Origin: QZKY01 sp963666295
GTDB lineage: Bacteria; Pseudomonadota; Gammaproteobacteria; Burkholderiales; Burkholderiaceae_D
Reading direction: 5' to 3'
NCBI GenBank assembly: GCA_963666295.1
Contig: OY762707.1
Span: 434,001 to 498,000, forward strand
Length of the DNA: 64,000 nucleotides
A program made the translations under genes and the position numbers. This document shows, in pieces, positions 34,995 to 43,776 of the stretch. The number at the start of each line of letters is the position of its first letter. Position 1 is the stretch's first letter. The notes under the pieces are model-generated. The model ran no database searches, was not told where the DNA came from, and was given only the letters and a program-made list of their open reading frames with translations.

Positions 34995-37426
34995 TATTTC
35001 TGCCTTTTTCTGCTTGTTTGCGAACTGGCTTTTTTCTTGGCAGGATTTTGCGCTGACTTGGACGAACGTGCAGCCTTGGCGACTTTAGTGCCTGCTTTTT
35101 CTGCCGCCTGTTCCTGCACTCGAGTCCGGGGCGTACCGCTTTTCCCGGCTGATCGCGCCGAAGCACCAGCGCGTGCTTTTGCCGGCTTACCTGTATGACC
35201 CAGCTCATCGACCAGCCGCAAGTCAATTCGACGCGAATCGAGGTCAACCCGACTCACCTGGACGGTCACGCGATCTGTCAAACGGTAGCGCTGTCCGCTA
35301 CGACCCCCACGCAATTCGTTGCGCACTTCGTCATACTCGAAATAATCGCTGCCCAGTTCGCTCACATGCACCATACCCTCAATGTAGATATCATCAAGCT
35401 GAACGAAAATACCAAACGCCGTAACGCCCGATACGGTGCCTGAGAAATGCTCTCCCAGCTTGTCACGCATGAAATAACACTTCAACCAATTCTCGACATC
35501 TCTGGAAGCTTCATCTGCACGCCGCTCGTTGGCGGAGCAGTGAATCCCCAGCGCATCCCAGATGGTCTGTTCCCCTTCCGGTTTCGCCTTGCCGGCTGCC
35601 TTATCTCTTAACTGTTGCTTGCGCACCTGCGGCGAAACCATCGTATTCAGTTCGGATGAGTTGATGCCCGTCGGGTTATAACGCTCGCCTTGCAGGATAG
35701 CTTTGATGGCGCGATGCGTCAGCAAATCCGGATAGCGTCGAATCGGGCTGGTAAAGTGCGCATACGCCTCATACGCCAAACCAAAATGTCCGATATTATC
35801 CGGACTGTACACCGCCTGCTGCATCGAGCGCAGCAGCATGGTCTGAATCACATTGGAATCTGGCCGCTCCTTGATCTGTTCCATCACATCAGCATAGTCC
35901 GATGGTGCCGGTGTATCGCCCCCTCCCATGATCAAACCATTCTGTTTCAGGAATGACTTGAGTAAATTTAACCTTTCTTCGGTTGGTCCGGCGTGAATAC
36001 GGTAGGTTCCAGGGTGCTTGTGCCTTTGCAATAAATCGGCAGCACAGACATTTGCAGCCAGCATGCATTCTTCAATCAGGCGATGGGCATCATTTCGCTC
36101 TCTCGGCACGATTTTTTCGATTTTCCCTTCCGCATTACAGACGATGTAGGTTTCCGGCATCTCAAAATCAATCGCACCGCGCTTTTTCCGTGCTTTATTC
36201 AAAACATGAAACAACGCGTACAAATTCAGCAAATGCGGCACCAACGTGTCTCGCCGCTTTGCTTCCAGGCCTTTCGTGTTGCCAAGAATGTCCGCCACTT
36301 GAGTGTAGGTCAACCTTGCCGAAGAATGCATGACCGCTGGATAAAACTGATAGGCATTGATTTCGCCTTCATCTGTGATCACTGCATCGCACACCAGCGT
36401 CAGGCGATCCACATGCGGATTCAGAGAGCACAAGCCATTTGACAGTTTTTCCGGCAGCATGGGAATAACCCGGCGCGGGAAATAAACCGATGTGCCACGC
36501 TGCAGAGCATCCTTGTCCAGCGCATCATTCGGCCTAACGTAGTAGCTCACGTCGGCGATGGCGACAATCAGGCGATAACCGTTTTTACCGCCTACCTTCA
36601 CCGGCTCGCAGTACACGGCATCATCAAAGTCACGCGCATCTTCACCATCTATCGTGACCAGTGGCACATCGCGCAAGTCAACCCGTTCCGCCATGTCTGC
36701 CAAATGAACTTCGGACGGCAGTTGTTCCGCCAGTCGAAGCGCCTGCTTTGAAAACTCATGCGGCACACCAAACTTGCGCACCGCAATTTCGATCTCAATG
36801 CCTGGGTCGTCCAGTTCACCCAGCACTTCGACAATCTTGCCAACTGGTTGTGAATATCGCGACGGTTGCTCGACCAGTTCTACGCTAACAACCTGCCCTG
36901 CCTGCGCCTCACCACGTGAACCGGTTACGAGAATATCCTGATTAATGCGCCGATCCTCTGGCGCAAGCAACCACACACCATTTTCATTCAGCAAACGGCC
37001 AATAACATGTGTATTGGCGCGCTTGACGACTTCGACAATCGTACCCTCTGCGCGACCTCGGCGATCATGTCCCACCATGCGCACTCGCACTTGGTCGCCA
37101 TGCAGAACTTTGCGCATCTCGCCTTCAGGCAAAAAAATGTCTTCCCCCCCCTCATCGGGAATCAGAAAGCCATAACCATCCACGTGACTGCTAACGCGCC
37201 CAGCAATAAAATCGTCCTGGTCGTAAAGCTGGTAGCGACCACTGCTGTCTTTTTTGATGATGCCATCACGCTCCATGGCACTCAAGCGGCGCAGCAGGCC
37301 CTCCATTTCTTTAGATTTAACACCGAGCAACAAGGAGAGCGCATGCGCATCACAAGGTTCACTCGTGGCGCGCAAGACGCCAAGAATCTGCTCACGACTG
37401 GGTATGGGGTAAGGATATTGTTTCAA
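34994..37426 (-). CDS. rnr: Ribonuclease R
   Basis: This 810-residue 3'-5' exoribonuclease has an N-terminal winged-helix segment (PIPSREQILGVLRATSEPCD), two cold-shock domains, the RNB catalytic domain with VTIDGEDARDFDDAVYCE carrying the metal-binding aspartates, an S1 domain (GTVSGVTAFGIFVQLDDIYI), and a lysine-rich C terminus. It degrades structured RNA and takes part in rRNA and tmRNA quality control. The start at 37426 is a TTG; it is chosen because the winged-helix begins immediately and no closer ATG fits. Coupled to rlmB. Confidence 0.96.
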   Translation of the reverse strand: MKQYPYPIPSREQILGVLRATSEPCDAHALSLLLGVKSKEMEGLLRRLSAMERDGIIKKDSSGRYQLYDQDDFIAGRVSSHVDGYGFLIPDEGGEDIFLPEGEMRKVLHGDQVRVRMVGHDRRGRAEGTIVEVVKRANTHVIGRLLNENGVWLLAPEDRRINQDILVTGSRGEAQAGQVVSVELVEQPSRYSQPVGKIVEVLGELDDPGIEIEIAVRKFGVPHEFSKQALRLAEQLPSEVHLADMAERVDLRDVPLVTIDGEDARDFDDAVYCEPVKVGGKNGYRLIVAIADVSYYVRPNDALDKDALQRGTSVYFPRRVIPMLPEKLSNGLCSLNPHVDRLTLVCDAVITDEGEINAYQFYPAVMHSSARLTYTQVADILGNTKGLEAKRRDTLVPHLLNLYALFHVLNKARKKRGAIDFEMPETYIVCNAEGKIEKIVPRERNDAHRLIEECMLAANVCAADLLQRHKHPGTYRIHAGPTEERLNLLKSFLKQNGLIMGGGDTPAPSDYADVMEQIKERPDSNVIQTMLLRSMQQAVYSPDNIGHFGLAYEAYAHFTSPIRRYPDLLTHRAIKAILQGERYNPTGINSSELNTMVSPQVRKQQLRDKAAGKAKPEGEQTIWDALGIHCSANERRADEASRDVENWLKCYFMRDKLGEHFSGTVSGVTAFGIFVQLDDIYIEGMVHVSELGSDYFEYDEVRNELRGGRSGQRYRLTDRVTVQVSRVDLDSRRIDLRLVDELGHTGKPAKARAGASARSAGKSGTPRTRVQEQAAEKAGTKVAKAARSSKSAQNPAKKKASSQTSRKRQK

Positions 37427-37504
37427 AGGAGTGTTCTGTTTAGTTGATTTTTTATTTAATAAAAGGGAGCAATTTTTTAACGAATTTTTTATGTTCTGAA
37501 AAAA

Positions 37505-37532
37505 TTGACTTACAAAGGTTTCGCGCTATAAT
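37505..37532 (+). promoter_or_regulatory. Strong promoter for tRNA-Leu
   Basis: TTGACT at 37505-37510 and consensus TATAAT at 37527-37532 are 16 bases apart. The tRNA starts 57 bases later, consistent with a short leader removed by processing. Confidence 0.8.
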
Positions 37533-37588
37533 TCTGACTTCGCTTTATTTGCTTTTGAGTTTAAGCAATAATAGCAGAAGCATGAAAT

Positions 37589-37673
37589 GCCCAGGTGGCG
37601 GAATTGGTAGACGCGCACGGTTCAGGTCCGTGTTCCGAAAGGTGTGGAGGTTCAAGTCCTCTCCTGGGTACCA
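37589..37673 (+). tRNA. tRNA-Leu, anticodon CAG
   Basis: The 85-base gene encodes its own CCA end (37671-37673). Acceptor stem GCCCAGG pairs with CCTGGGT (one G-T). The D arm contains TGGCGGAATTGGTAGACGCG, the anticodon stem-loop CACGG-TTCAGGT-CCGTG shows CAG at 37623-37625, a long variable arm typical of class II tRNAs follows (TTCCGAAAGGT), and the T arm carries GTTCAAGTC. It decodes CUG. Confidence 0.97.
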
Positions 37674-37695
37674 CATAATGTGGTTATGTAGAATC

Positions 37696-37755
37696 AAAGC
37701 TTTCTTAAGTGATGCAAGGCTTGCCATGCCGCTCACTGGAAAGCTTTTTCTTTTT
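37696..37755 (+). terminator. Terminator after tRNA-Leu
   Basis: AAAGCTTTC at 37696-37704 pairs with GAAAGCTTT at 37739-37747, extended inward by AGTGA / TCACT, followed by TTTTCTTTTTC. It begins 22 bases beyond the tRNA CCA end. Confidence 0.75.
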
Positions 37756-38124
37756 CTGCCTGTCGACCCAGTCATGCCACCCAAGACCCTTCAAACTCAA
37801 AATACGACCCCGACTCTTAATTTTCACTTGGAATCCCCTTTGATTTAAAGGCATGATATGGCATACAGTTCACCCAACAGCATCCAGGAACTCAAGACCT
37901 GAAACAGGCTCTCAGGCAAGCGAAACGAGCAAGGTGGCTGGGCGACCGCACAGGGATTTAATCAGGTAAGCGCTGATTAAAAATTGCCTCCCCCTTACCT
38001 TGCCCGGCAAATAGCGAACACAAGAAACCCAAGACCTGTTCGCTAAAATTACATCACATTTAACCATGTTACTTGTGACAAAAAGTAATGCAACATGTCG
38101 CGCACCCCGTGATACAATCCTTTC

Positions 38125-38264
38125 TCTATTTACCGAAGGGGCCTTTGTAATCAAGGGCTTAATGGCCATAAGATTACAATAGATCCCCTCCGTGGATACC
38201 ACTAAGTATTTCACAGCCTGTTGTAATTAAAGCCTGTTTTCAACCAGAGAGCAGGTTTTTTTTT
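38125..38264 (+). ncRNA. Candidate structured small RNA with own promoter and terminator
   Basis: An extended -10 element TGA-TACAAT at 38110-38118 predicts a start near 38125. The RNA would fold into a stacked stem (GAAGGGG 38135-38141 with CCCCTCC 38185-38191; TTGTAATC 38145-38152 with GATTACAA 38172-38179), a small hairpin GTGG-ATA-CCAC at 38192-38202, and a classic terminator (CCTGTTTTC 38233-38241 with GAGAGCAGG 38247-38255, nine T after). I could not match it to 6S RNA, tmRNA, RNase P RNA, SRP RNA or a riboswitch I know. No open frame fits. It lies in the 911-base gene-free gap between tRNA-Leu and oadG; the stretch 37756-38109 before it shows nothing. Confidence 0.6.
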
Positions 38265-38488
38265 GCCTATGGAGAATCATGATAGGTTGCCAAAAATATT
38301 ACGGATTTCACACACTCGCCACAACGGAATGACACCACCATTTCCTTAATGGAAAATATCGGAAAACCGTCACGCCATTCATGCGCGCACGACCCGTACA
38401 CATGAAAAATTTGTTGGTGAGGGATGCGGCCAAACCACAGGCATAAAGGCCAGCCGGCGAACGGATCGATGGAGAGGAAAACATTTTT

Positions 38489-38528
38489 TGTCCGCTATTG
38501 GACATTTTTTTTATTAGCTGGATATAAA
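38489..38528 (+). promoter_or_regulatory. Hairpin with T-run and promoter-like elements before oadG
   Basis: TGTCC / GGACA (38489-38493, 38500-38504) followed by eight T forms a small terminator or attenuator 73 bases before oadG. The same bases could instead serve as a -35 (TGGACA 38499-38504) with TATAAA at 38523-38528 (spacer 18). The preceding 38265-38488 has hairpins (CCATT / AATGG at 38338-38352; GGCC / GGCC at 38428-38451) and is possibly a long leader. Which reading holds cannot be decided by eye. Confidence 0.45.
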
Positions 38529-38584
38529 ATAGAAATCTTTGGCATCAAATTTAAAGCAGCACCAAGGTTTGAAGGAGAAGTAAG

Positions 38585-38803
38585 ATGGGACTCATGATGC
38601 AGGGCTTTGTCCTCATGGTCGTAGGCATGTTGGTGGTTTTTGGATTCCTCGTGCTGATGGTAATGATGATGCATGCGACAGCAGCTTTCTTCAAGCAGTA
38701 TGACGCGCGTGCATTAGAAACCAAAAATAATGAGGCGGCACTCTCTGACGATATGGCGGAGATTGCAGTCATTTTGGCGGCCATTCAGGCCCATTCCAAG
38801 TAA
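38585..38803 (+). CDS. oadG: Sodium-pump decarboxylase gamma subunit (OadG-like)
   Basis: This 72-residue protein has one N-terminal membrane helix (about residues 5-29, methionine- and leucine-rich) followed by a soluble tail ending HSK. Size, single helix and position ahead of the alpha and beta genes fit OadG, which anchors the carboxyltransferase to the membrane complex and in known members binds zinc through a C-terminal histidine-rich tail; only isolated histidines are present here. AAGGAG precedes the ATG. First gene of the oadG-oadA-oadB operon. Confidence 0.85.
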   Translation: MGLMMQGFVLMVVGMLVVFGFLVLMVMMMHATAAFFKQYDARALETKNNEAALSDDMAEIAVILAAIQAHSK

Positions 38804-38820
38804 TAGAAGGATCACATTAC

Positions 38821-40605
38821 ATGGCTAAGAAAAAAATTGAAACAATGGTCACCGCGTTCCGCGACGGCTTCCAATCCGTCTATGGTGCACGCGTTTTCAC
38901 CCAAGACTATATTCCTGCGGTCGAAGCAGCGGCTGCCGCAGGGTTTGACCACTTTGAAGCCGGCGGTGGCGCCTGTTTTCAAAGCTCATTCTTTTATTGC
39001 AACGAAAACGCCTTCGATGCAATGGATGCCTTCCGCAAGGCAACAGGGCCGAATGCCTATCTGCAAACGCTTGCACGCGGCAATAATGTCGTCGGCCTGG
39101 AGTCACAACCCTCTGACATCATCAAGCTGCACGCGAAACTGTTCAAGAAGCACGGCATGACCTGCGTCCGTAACTTTGATGCGCTTAATGACATTAACAA
39201 CCTGATTTATTCCGGTCAGTGCATTCACGATGCTGGCCTGGAACACGAAGTTAGTATCTCGATGATGGAGTTGCCGCCAGGAAGCACCGGCGCGCACACG
39301 CCAGAGTTCTACATGAACGTATTGCGCCAGATTCTCGATGCGAACATTCCATATAACAGCGTCTGCTTTAAGGATGCGTCCGGCACCTCTACGCCAGCCA
39401 AGGTATACGAAACCATCAAGCTTGGGCGCAAAATGCTGCCCAAAGGCACGCGAATCGTATTCCACTCACACGACACCGCCGGCACGGGCATAAGCTGCTA
39501 TCAGGCCGCGATCGAGGGTGGCGCAGATCAACTAGACCTATCAATGGCACCCACCTCCGGCGGCACTTGTCAGCCGGACGTTCTGAGCATGTGGCACGCA
39601 CTGCGCGGCTCCGAATACGATCTGGGCATAGACGTTGAAAAAGTGCGCGAAGCGGAAGAAATTTTCAAGGAGTGCATGAAAGACTACTTTGTACCCCCAG
39701 AGTCCAAAGCCGTTGAGCCAATGATTCCGTTCTCGCCAATGCCAGGAGGCGCGCTGACGACCAATACACAAATGCTGCGCGACAATAACCTGATGCACCG
39801 CTACCCGGAATACATCCAGGCAATGGGCGAAGTAGTACGCAAAGGCGGCTTCGGCACCTCCGTTACGCCGGTTTCCCAGTTCTACTTCCAGCAGGCCTTC
39901 AATAATGTCATGTTCGGCCCCTGGGAAAAGATTGCCGACGGCTATGGCCGCATGGTTCTGGGTTACTTTGGCCGCACACCAACAGAGCCAGATCCAGAAA
40001 TCGTCAAGATTGCTGCGGAGCAGCTTGAATTGGAGCCAACCACCAAGACCGTGCTGGAAATTAACGACGCCGACCCAAACAAAGGCGTTGAAGCCGCGAA
40101 AAAAATGCTGCTTGACAATGGCATTGCCGACCTCTCCGACGAGAACATCTTCATTGCCGCCACGTGCCAGCAACGCGGCATCGACTTCCTGCTCGGCAGT
40201 GGCGAGGTTTCCGTTCGCAAGAAGGGTATGGAAGAGTCAGAAAAGGCTTATACCGTTTCTGTAAACGGCAAAACTTATTCAGTGAAGGTAGATGGTCACA
40301 AAGCGGAAATCAACAATAAGCGCTACGATTTCAGTGTGGCCGAAGGGCTGGAAGCAGTGCAAGAACAGAAGGTGCTGACAGAATCGGAAGGCTCCACTGC
40401 GGTAAATGCACCCCTCACCGGCAAGGTTTTCAAAGTACTGGCCAAAGAAGGCGAGCACGTTAACGAAGGCGACCTGCTAATTGTGCTTGATGCGATGAAA
40501 ATGGAGATCGAAGTTAAATCGCCAGCCTCCGGCGTGGTTTCTTCTGTTGTCGTGGCGGTTGGCGACCAGATTACTGCTGGCCAATGCCTCATCTCAATTA
40601 ACTAA
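38821..40605 (+). CDS. oadA: Biotin-dependent decarboxylase alpha subunit (OadA-like carboxyltransferase)
   Basis: This 594-residue protein has a carboxyltransferase TIM barrel (about residues 5-290), a conserved carboxylase domain, and a biotin carrier domain with the AMKM motif (biotinyl lysine near residue 560). The catalytic-lysine motif is CFKDASGTSTP and the metal-binding histidines are in HSHDTAGTG. It transfers carboxylate from a substrate to biotin; the beta subunit then decarboxylates carboxybiotin with Na+ export. The N-terminal motif reads FRDGFQS where canonical OadA has RDAHQS, and the barrel is divergent, so the substrate may not be oxaloacetate. Cytosolic, membrane-attached through OadG. 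Confidence 0.9.
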   Translation: MAKKKIETMVTAFRDGFQSVYGARVFTQDYIPAVEAAAAAGFDHFEAGGGACFQSSFFYCNENAFDAMDAFRKATGPNAYLQTLARGNNVVGLESQPSDIIKLHAKLFKKHGMTCVRNFDALNDINNLIYSGQCIHDAGLEHEVSISMMELPPGSTGAHTPEFYMNVLRQILDANIPYNSVCFKDASGTSTPAKVYETIKLGRKMLPKGTRIVFHSHDTAGTGISCYQAAIEGGADQLDLSMAPTSGGTCQPDVLSMWHALRGSEYDLGIDVEKVREAEEIFKECMKDYFVPPESKAVEPMIPFSPMPGGALTTNTQMLRDNNLMHRYPEYIQAMGEVVRKGGFGTSVTPVSQFYFQQAFNNVMFGPWEKIADGYGRMVLGYFGRTPTEPDPEIVKIAAEQLELEPTTKTVLEINDADPNKGVEAAKKMLLDNGIADLSDENIFIAATCQQRGIDFLLGSGEVSVRKKGMEESEKAYTVSVNGKTYSVKVDGHKAEINNKRYDFSVAEGLEAVQEQKVLTESEGSTAVNAPLTGKVFKVLAKEGEHVNEGDLLIVLDAMKMEIEVKSPASGVVSSVVVAVGDQITAGQCLISIN

Positions 40606-40619
40606 GGAGTCCACATAGC

Positions 40620-42158
40620 ATGCTCAACAATTTGAAAAAGAGCATCGGCCTCCTGTTGTTGGGGGTGGTGTTGGCAATGGGAGTGGCACATGCAGCGGAA
40701 CCTGCCAAAACAGCCGCGGTGACGCCAGCCACATCCCAGCAAGCAGTGGCGGCAAGTGACGCAGCAAAAAAAGATTCCGACTCAGCGCTGGACATGATTG
40801 TGACCGGTTTTCAGAAACTGGGACGCGAAACCGGCATCTACCGCTTCTTGAATCCCGTCACAGCCAAAGAGCGAAAAGAAGCCGCCCTGCAAGCGAGCAT
40901 CAAAACAGCCGAAGCAGAAATCGCTGCGGGTCACTACGACAATGTTGAATCCTTTATCGCGAAGGCGGCACATTATGGCGCAGAGGACAAGCTTGTTGAA
41001 GATTTGCGCGCCAAACTTGCCGATGCCAAGCTAAACGACGATGGCAGCAGCCATACCATGATTCACGAAGGCGCGGGGCAGTTCATCATGATCGGTGTCG
41101 GCCTGCTGCTGATCTACCTTGCGATCGTAAAAGGCTTTGAGCCGTTGCTGCTTTTGCCGATTGGCTTTGGCGCAATCCTGACGAATATCCCTGTTGCGGG
41201 AATCGCGGAAATCGGAATGCCAGGTCAACCTGCGGGATTTCTATACTATTTCTACACGGTTGGTGTGCAATCCGGCGTATTCCCGCTTCTGATCTTTATG
41301 GGTGTTGGGGCAATGACGGACTTCGGTCCTCTGCTTGCCAACCCCAAAACCGCACTGCTCGGTGCCGCAGCACAATTCGGAATTTTCATTGCCTTGATTG
41401 GTGCGCTCTGTATGGGAGGGTTGTTCTCACTGCCGGACGCGGCCGCCATCGGCATTATTGGCGGTGCAGACGGTCCGACGGCAATTTTCCTTGCATCGCG
41501 TCTTTCACCAAACCTGCTAGGGGCAATTGCCGTTGCCGCATACTCGTACATGGCACTGGTACCTATCATTCAGCCGCCGCTAATGCGACTGATGACGACC
41601 AAGGAAGAGCGTCAAATCGTAATGAAGCAACTGCGTCATGTCGGCAAAGCAGAACGGATCGTTTTCCCGCTTCTGGTGCTGCTGATTTGTATTTTGCTAT
41701 TGCCATCGGCAACGCCACTCATCGGTATGCTCATGTTTGGCAACTTGATGAAAGAGTGCTGTGTGGTTGATCGCCTGTCAGACACAGCACAAAATGCGCT
41801 CATCAATATTGTGACCATCATGCTGGGACTAGCTGTTGGCTCCAAACTGGCCGCCGACAAATTCCTGAATGTGCAAACGCTGGGCATCCTGGTTCTTGGC
41901 CTGATTGCCTTTTGTATTGGCACCATGGCCGGTGTGGGACTTGCCAAGATCATGAACATGTTCAGCAAGGAAAAGATCAACCCACTTATTGGTTCAGCCG
42001 GTGTTTCTGCCGTACCGATGGCAGCACGTGTATCCAATAAAATTGGCCTGGAAGAGAACCCACATAATTTCCTGCTCATGCACGCAATGGGGCCGAATGT
42101 CGCGGGTGTGATTGGCTCTGCGGTAGCGGCAGGTGTTTTGCTTGCGCTCATTGGATAG
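40620..42158 (+). CDS. oadB: Sodium ion-translocating decarboxylase beta subunit with exported N-terminal extension
   Basis: The 512-residue protein is longer than usual OadB (roughly 375-430). Residues 1-26 look like a signal peptide ending AHAA; about 125 residues of charged, helical sequence follow (RETGIYRFLNPVTAKE, EAEIAAGHYDNVESF), then the OadB membrane core from GAGQFIMIGVGLLLIYLAIV onward. The Na+ site motif GGADGPTAIF has its aspartate at residue 284. The core couples carboxybiotin decarboxylation to sodium export. AAGGAG precedes the ATG; a terminator follows. Confidence 0.92.
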   Translation: MLNNLKKSIGLLLLGVVLAMGVAHAAEPAKTAAVTPATSQQAVAASDAAKKDSDSALDMIVTGFQKLGRETGIYRFLNPVTAKERKEAALQASIKTAEAEIAAGHYDNVESFIAKAAHYGAEDKLVEDLRAKLADAKLNDDGSSHTMIHEGAGQFIMIGVGLLLIYLAIVKGFEPLLLLPIGFGAILTNIPVAGIAEIGMPGQPAGFLYYFYTVGVQSGVFPLLIFMGVGAMTDFGPLLANPKTALLGAAAQFGIFIALIGALCMGGLFSLPDAAAIGIIGGADGPTAIFLASRLSPNLLGAIAVAAYSYMALVPIIQPPLMRLMTTKEERQIVMKQLRHVGKAERIVFPLLVLLICILLLPSATPLIGMLMFGNLMKECCVVDRLSDTAQNALINIVTIMLGLAVGSKLAADKFLNVQTLGILVLGLIAFCIGTMAGVGLAKIMNMFSKEKINPLIGSAGVSAVPMAARVSNKIGLEENPHNFLLMHAMGPNVAGVIGSAVAAGVLLALIG

Positions 42159-42185
42159 CTGATTAACACGCAGCAAGGGAACCAG

Positions 42186-42216
42186 ACCCGCTTCCTCGCG
42201 AAGCGGGTTTTTTTTT
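42186..42216 (+). terminator. Terminator after the oad operon
   Basis: ACCCGCTTC / GAAGCGGGT (42186-42194, 42200-42208) is a perfect 9-bp stem with a five-base loop and nine T. Confidence 0.93.
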
Positions 42217-42327
42217 GCGATTGAAGAAACGCCAAACAAACAGGCGATGAGGCGAAGGCCACCTTCTGCAGGGATCGAACCGGCGGACTACAATATTCCC
42301 CATCAAGAAAATAAGGTGAATCGCACC

Positions 42328-43425
42328 ATGAAGCCAATCAAGCTATTTTCTGACAGTATTGAAGAGTCCGCGCTTCGGCAGTTTCATGCCGCAATGGAAC
42401 AGCCGTATGCCATTCAGGGTGCCCTGATGCCCGATGCGCACGCCGGTTATGCCATGCCGATTGGCGGAGTGATCGCAACCGATAGCGTGATCGTACCTGC
42501 CTGGATCGGCTTCGACATTGGCTGCGGCATGTGCGCAGTCAAAACATCTTTTCGCGCTGATGAAGCGCGCGCCCATGCCAAACGCATTTACGACCAGATC
42601 TATCAGGACATACCGGTTGGTTTTGCACACAACAAGCGCGCCGTCAGCTTTACGCCCGAGCACAAACCAAGCCCGGTGACCAACAAGATTCTGGATGCCG
42701 GCGGACGCAACCAGATCGGCACGCTCGGTTCTGGCAATCATTTTATTGAAATCGGCGTCGACGAAACGGAAACCGTCTGGATCATCACGTACTCGGGATC
42801 GAGAAATGTCGGGCACAAGATCGCTACGCATTACATGAAGGTGGCATCTGGAGACGGCAAGGCACGTGAGGGGCACTTTGGATTGAAAACCAGTTCTAGC
42901 GAAGGCAAGGCCTATATTCAGGATCTGGCTTTCGGGCTGGAATTCGCACTGGCGAACCTGCTTGAAATCGTCACTCGCACAGGCAAGGCCATCCAGCAGC
43001 ATATTTCAGGAGCCATCGATCTCGGCAGCCTGATCAACCGTAACCACAATCACGCCGAAAAGAAGGGTGGCGTCTGGATTCACCGCAAGGGCGCCACGCA
43101 CGCCGAAGCGGGCATGATGGGGGTCATTCCCGGCAACATGCGCGATGGTTCATTCATCGTCAAAGGCAAGGGGAACCCGGAAAGCCTGTATTCCAGTGCG
43201 CACGGTGCGGGGCGCGTCATGGGGCGCAAAGAAGCCAAATCCACGCTGAACATGACGGAATTCATTAACGATCTTAAATCGCGTGGCATTCAGGCGCGTG
43301 TTGAAAAGGCCACGCTAGATGAAGCACCCTCTGCCTACAAAAACATTTTCGAAGTCATGGCCATGCAAGCTGATCTGATCGAGGTGATGCACCACGTCAG
43401 ACCCATCATCAACATCAAGGGATAG
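42328..43425 (+). CDS. rtcB: RNA ligase RtcB family protein
   Basis: This 365-residue RNA ligase joins 2',3'-cyclic-phosphate or 3'-phosphate RNA ends to 5'-OH ends with GTP and Mn2+. The metal site appears in IGFDIGCGMCAV, GSGNHFIEIG and NRNHNHAEK; the guanylylated His lies in SSAHGAGRVMGR. It is shorter than E. coli RtcB (408), like the smaller bacterial form. The start at 42328 follows AAGGTGA; the frame extends to 42247 without homology. There is no rtcA or archease nearby. Confidence 0.93.
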   Translation: MKPIKLFSDSIEESALRQFHAAMEQPYAIQGALMPDAHAGYAMPIGGVIATDSVIVPAWIGFDIGCGMCAVKTSFRADEARAHAKRIYDQIYQDIPVGFAHNKRAVSFTPEHKPSPVTNKILDAGGRNQIGTLGSGNHFIEIGVDETETVWIITYSGSRNVGHKIATHYMKVASGDGKAREGHFGLKTSSSEGKAYIQDLAFGLEFALANLLEIVTRTGKAIQQHISGAIDLGSLINRNHNHAEKKGGVWIHRKGATHAEAGMMGVIPGNMRDGSFIVKGKGNPESLYSSAHGAGRVMGRKEAKSTLNMTEFINDLKSRGIQARVEKATLDEAPSAYKNIFEVMAMQADLIEVMHHVRPIINIKG

Positions 43426-43576
43426 GCGACTTTTCGTGCAGTCACAATTTTGCCAAATGCGGTAAGCTCCCCTTTTCGAATGGTATTATTGCCGCTGGTT
43501 TTTGGTAAAGCGGCTCAAACAAACAGCGAAAGCTCAGTTTCGACGGCTTCATCAGATGATGAATTTGGGAGAAAGC

Positions 43577-43750
43577 ATGAAATTATTGATTTTAGGCGCA
43601 TCTATATTAATTGGCATTCTGCTCACTATCGCACCCGCCTACAATGCCGGTTTCACATCGGATGCGCTGGCACAATGGCTGATGAATGCCGCTTTTGTTG
43701 CCGCTCTTGTTGGCTGGGCTGGAATGAAGTTCCTCTACAAAAAAGATTAA
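43577..43750 (+). CDS. Small membrane protein, unknown function
   Basis: A 57-residue frame begins MKLLILGASILIGILLTIAP and is predicted to span the membrane twice (about residues 2-20 and 33-51), ending in LYKKD. GGGAGAAAG lies just before the ATG and an extended -10 TGG-TATTAT occurs at 43481-43489. It is followed 26 bases later by the rhodanese gene, so they form a two-gene operon. I do not recognise the family; short YgaP- or DUF2892-like membrane partners of rhodaneses are known, and this may be a functional analogue. Confidence 0.7.
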   Translation: MKLLILGASILIGILLTIAPAYNAGFTSDALAQWLMNAAFVAALVGWAGMKFLYKKD

Positions 43751-43776
43751 ATCTTTCACCTTCCGGAGGTTTAGCA

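Noticed and set aside
37444..37848. 134-codon frame over tRNA-Leu
   Set aside because: It runs through the tRNA gene and its terminator, so it cannot be a real protein gene.
38125..38264. Identification of the small RNA as 6S RNA
   Set aside because: The closing stem and central bubble of 6S RNA could not be drawn; length and stem order do not fit well. Left as unidentified.
43450..43776. Long upstream extension of the rhodanese frame
   Set aside because: The extension overlaps the small membrane gene in another frame, and the signal peptide and ribosome site fix the start at 43777.
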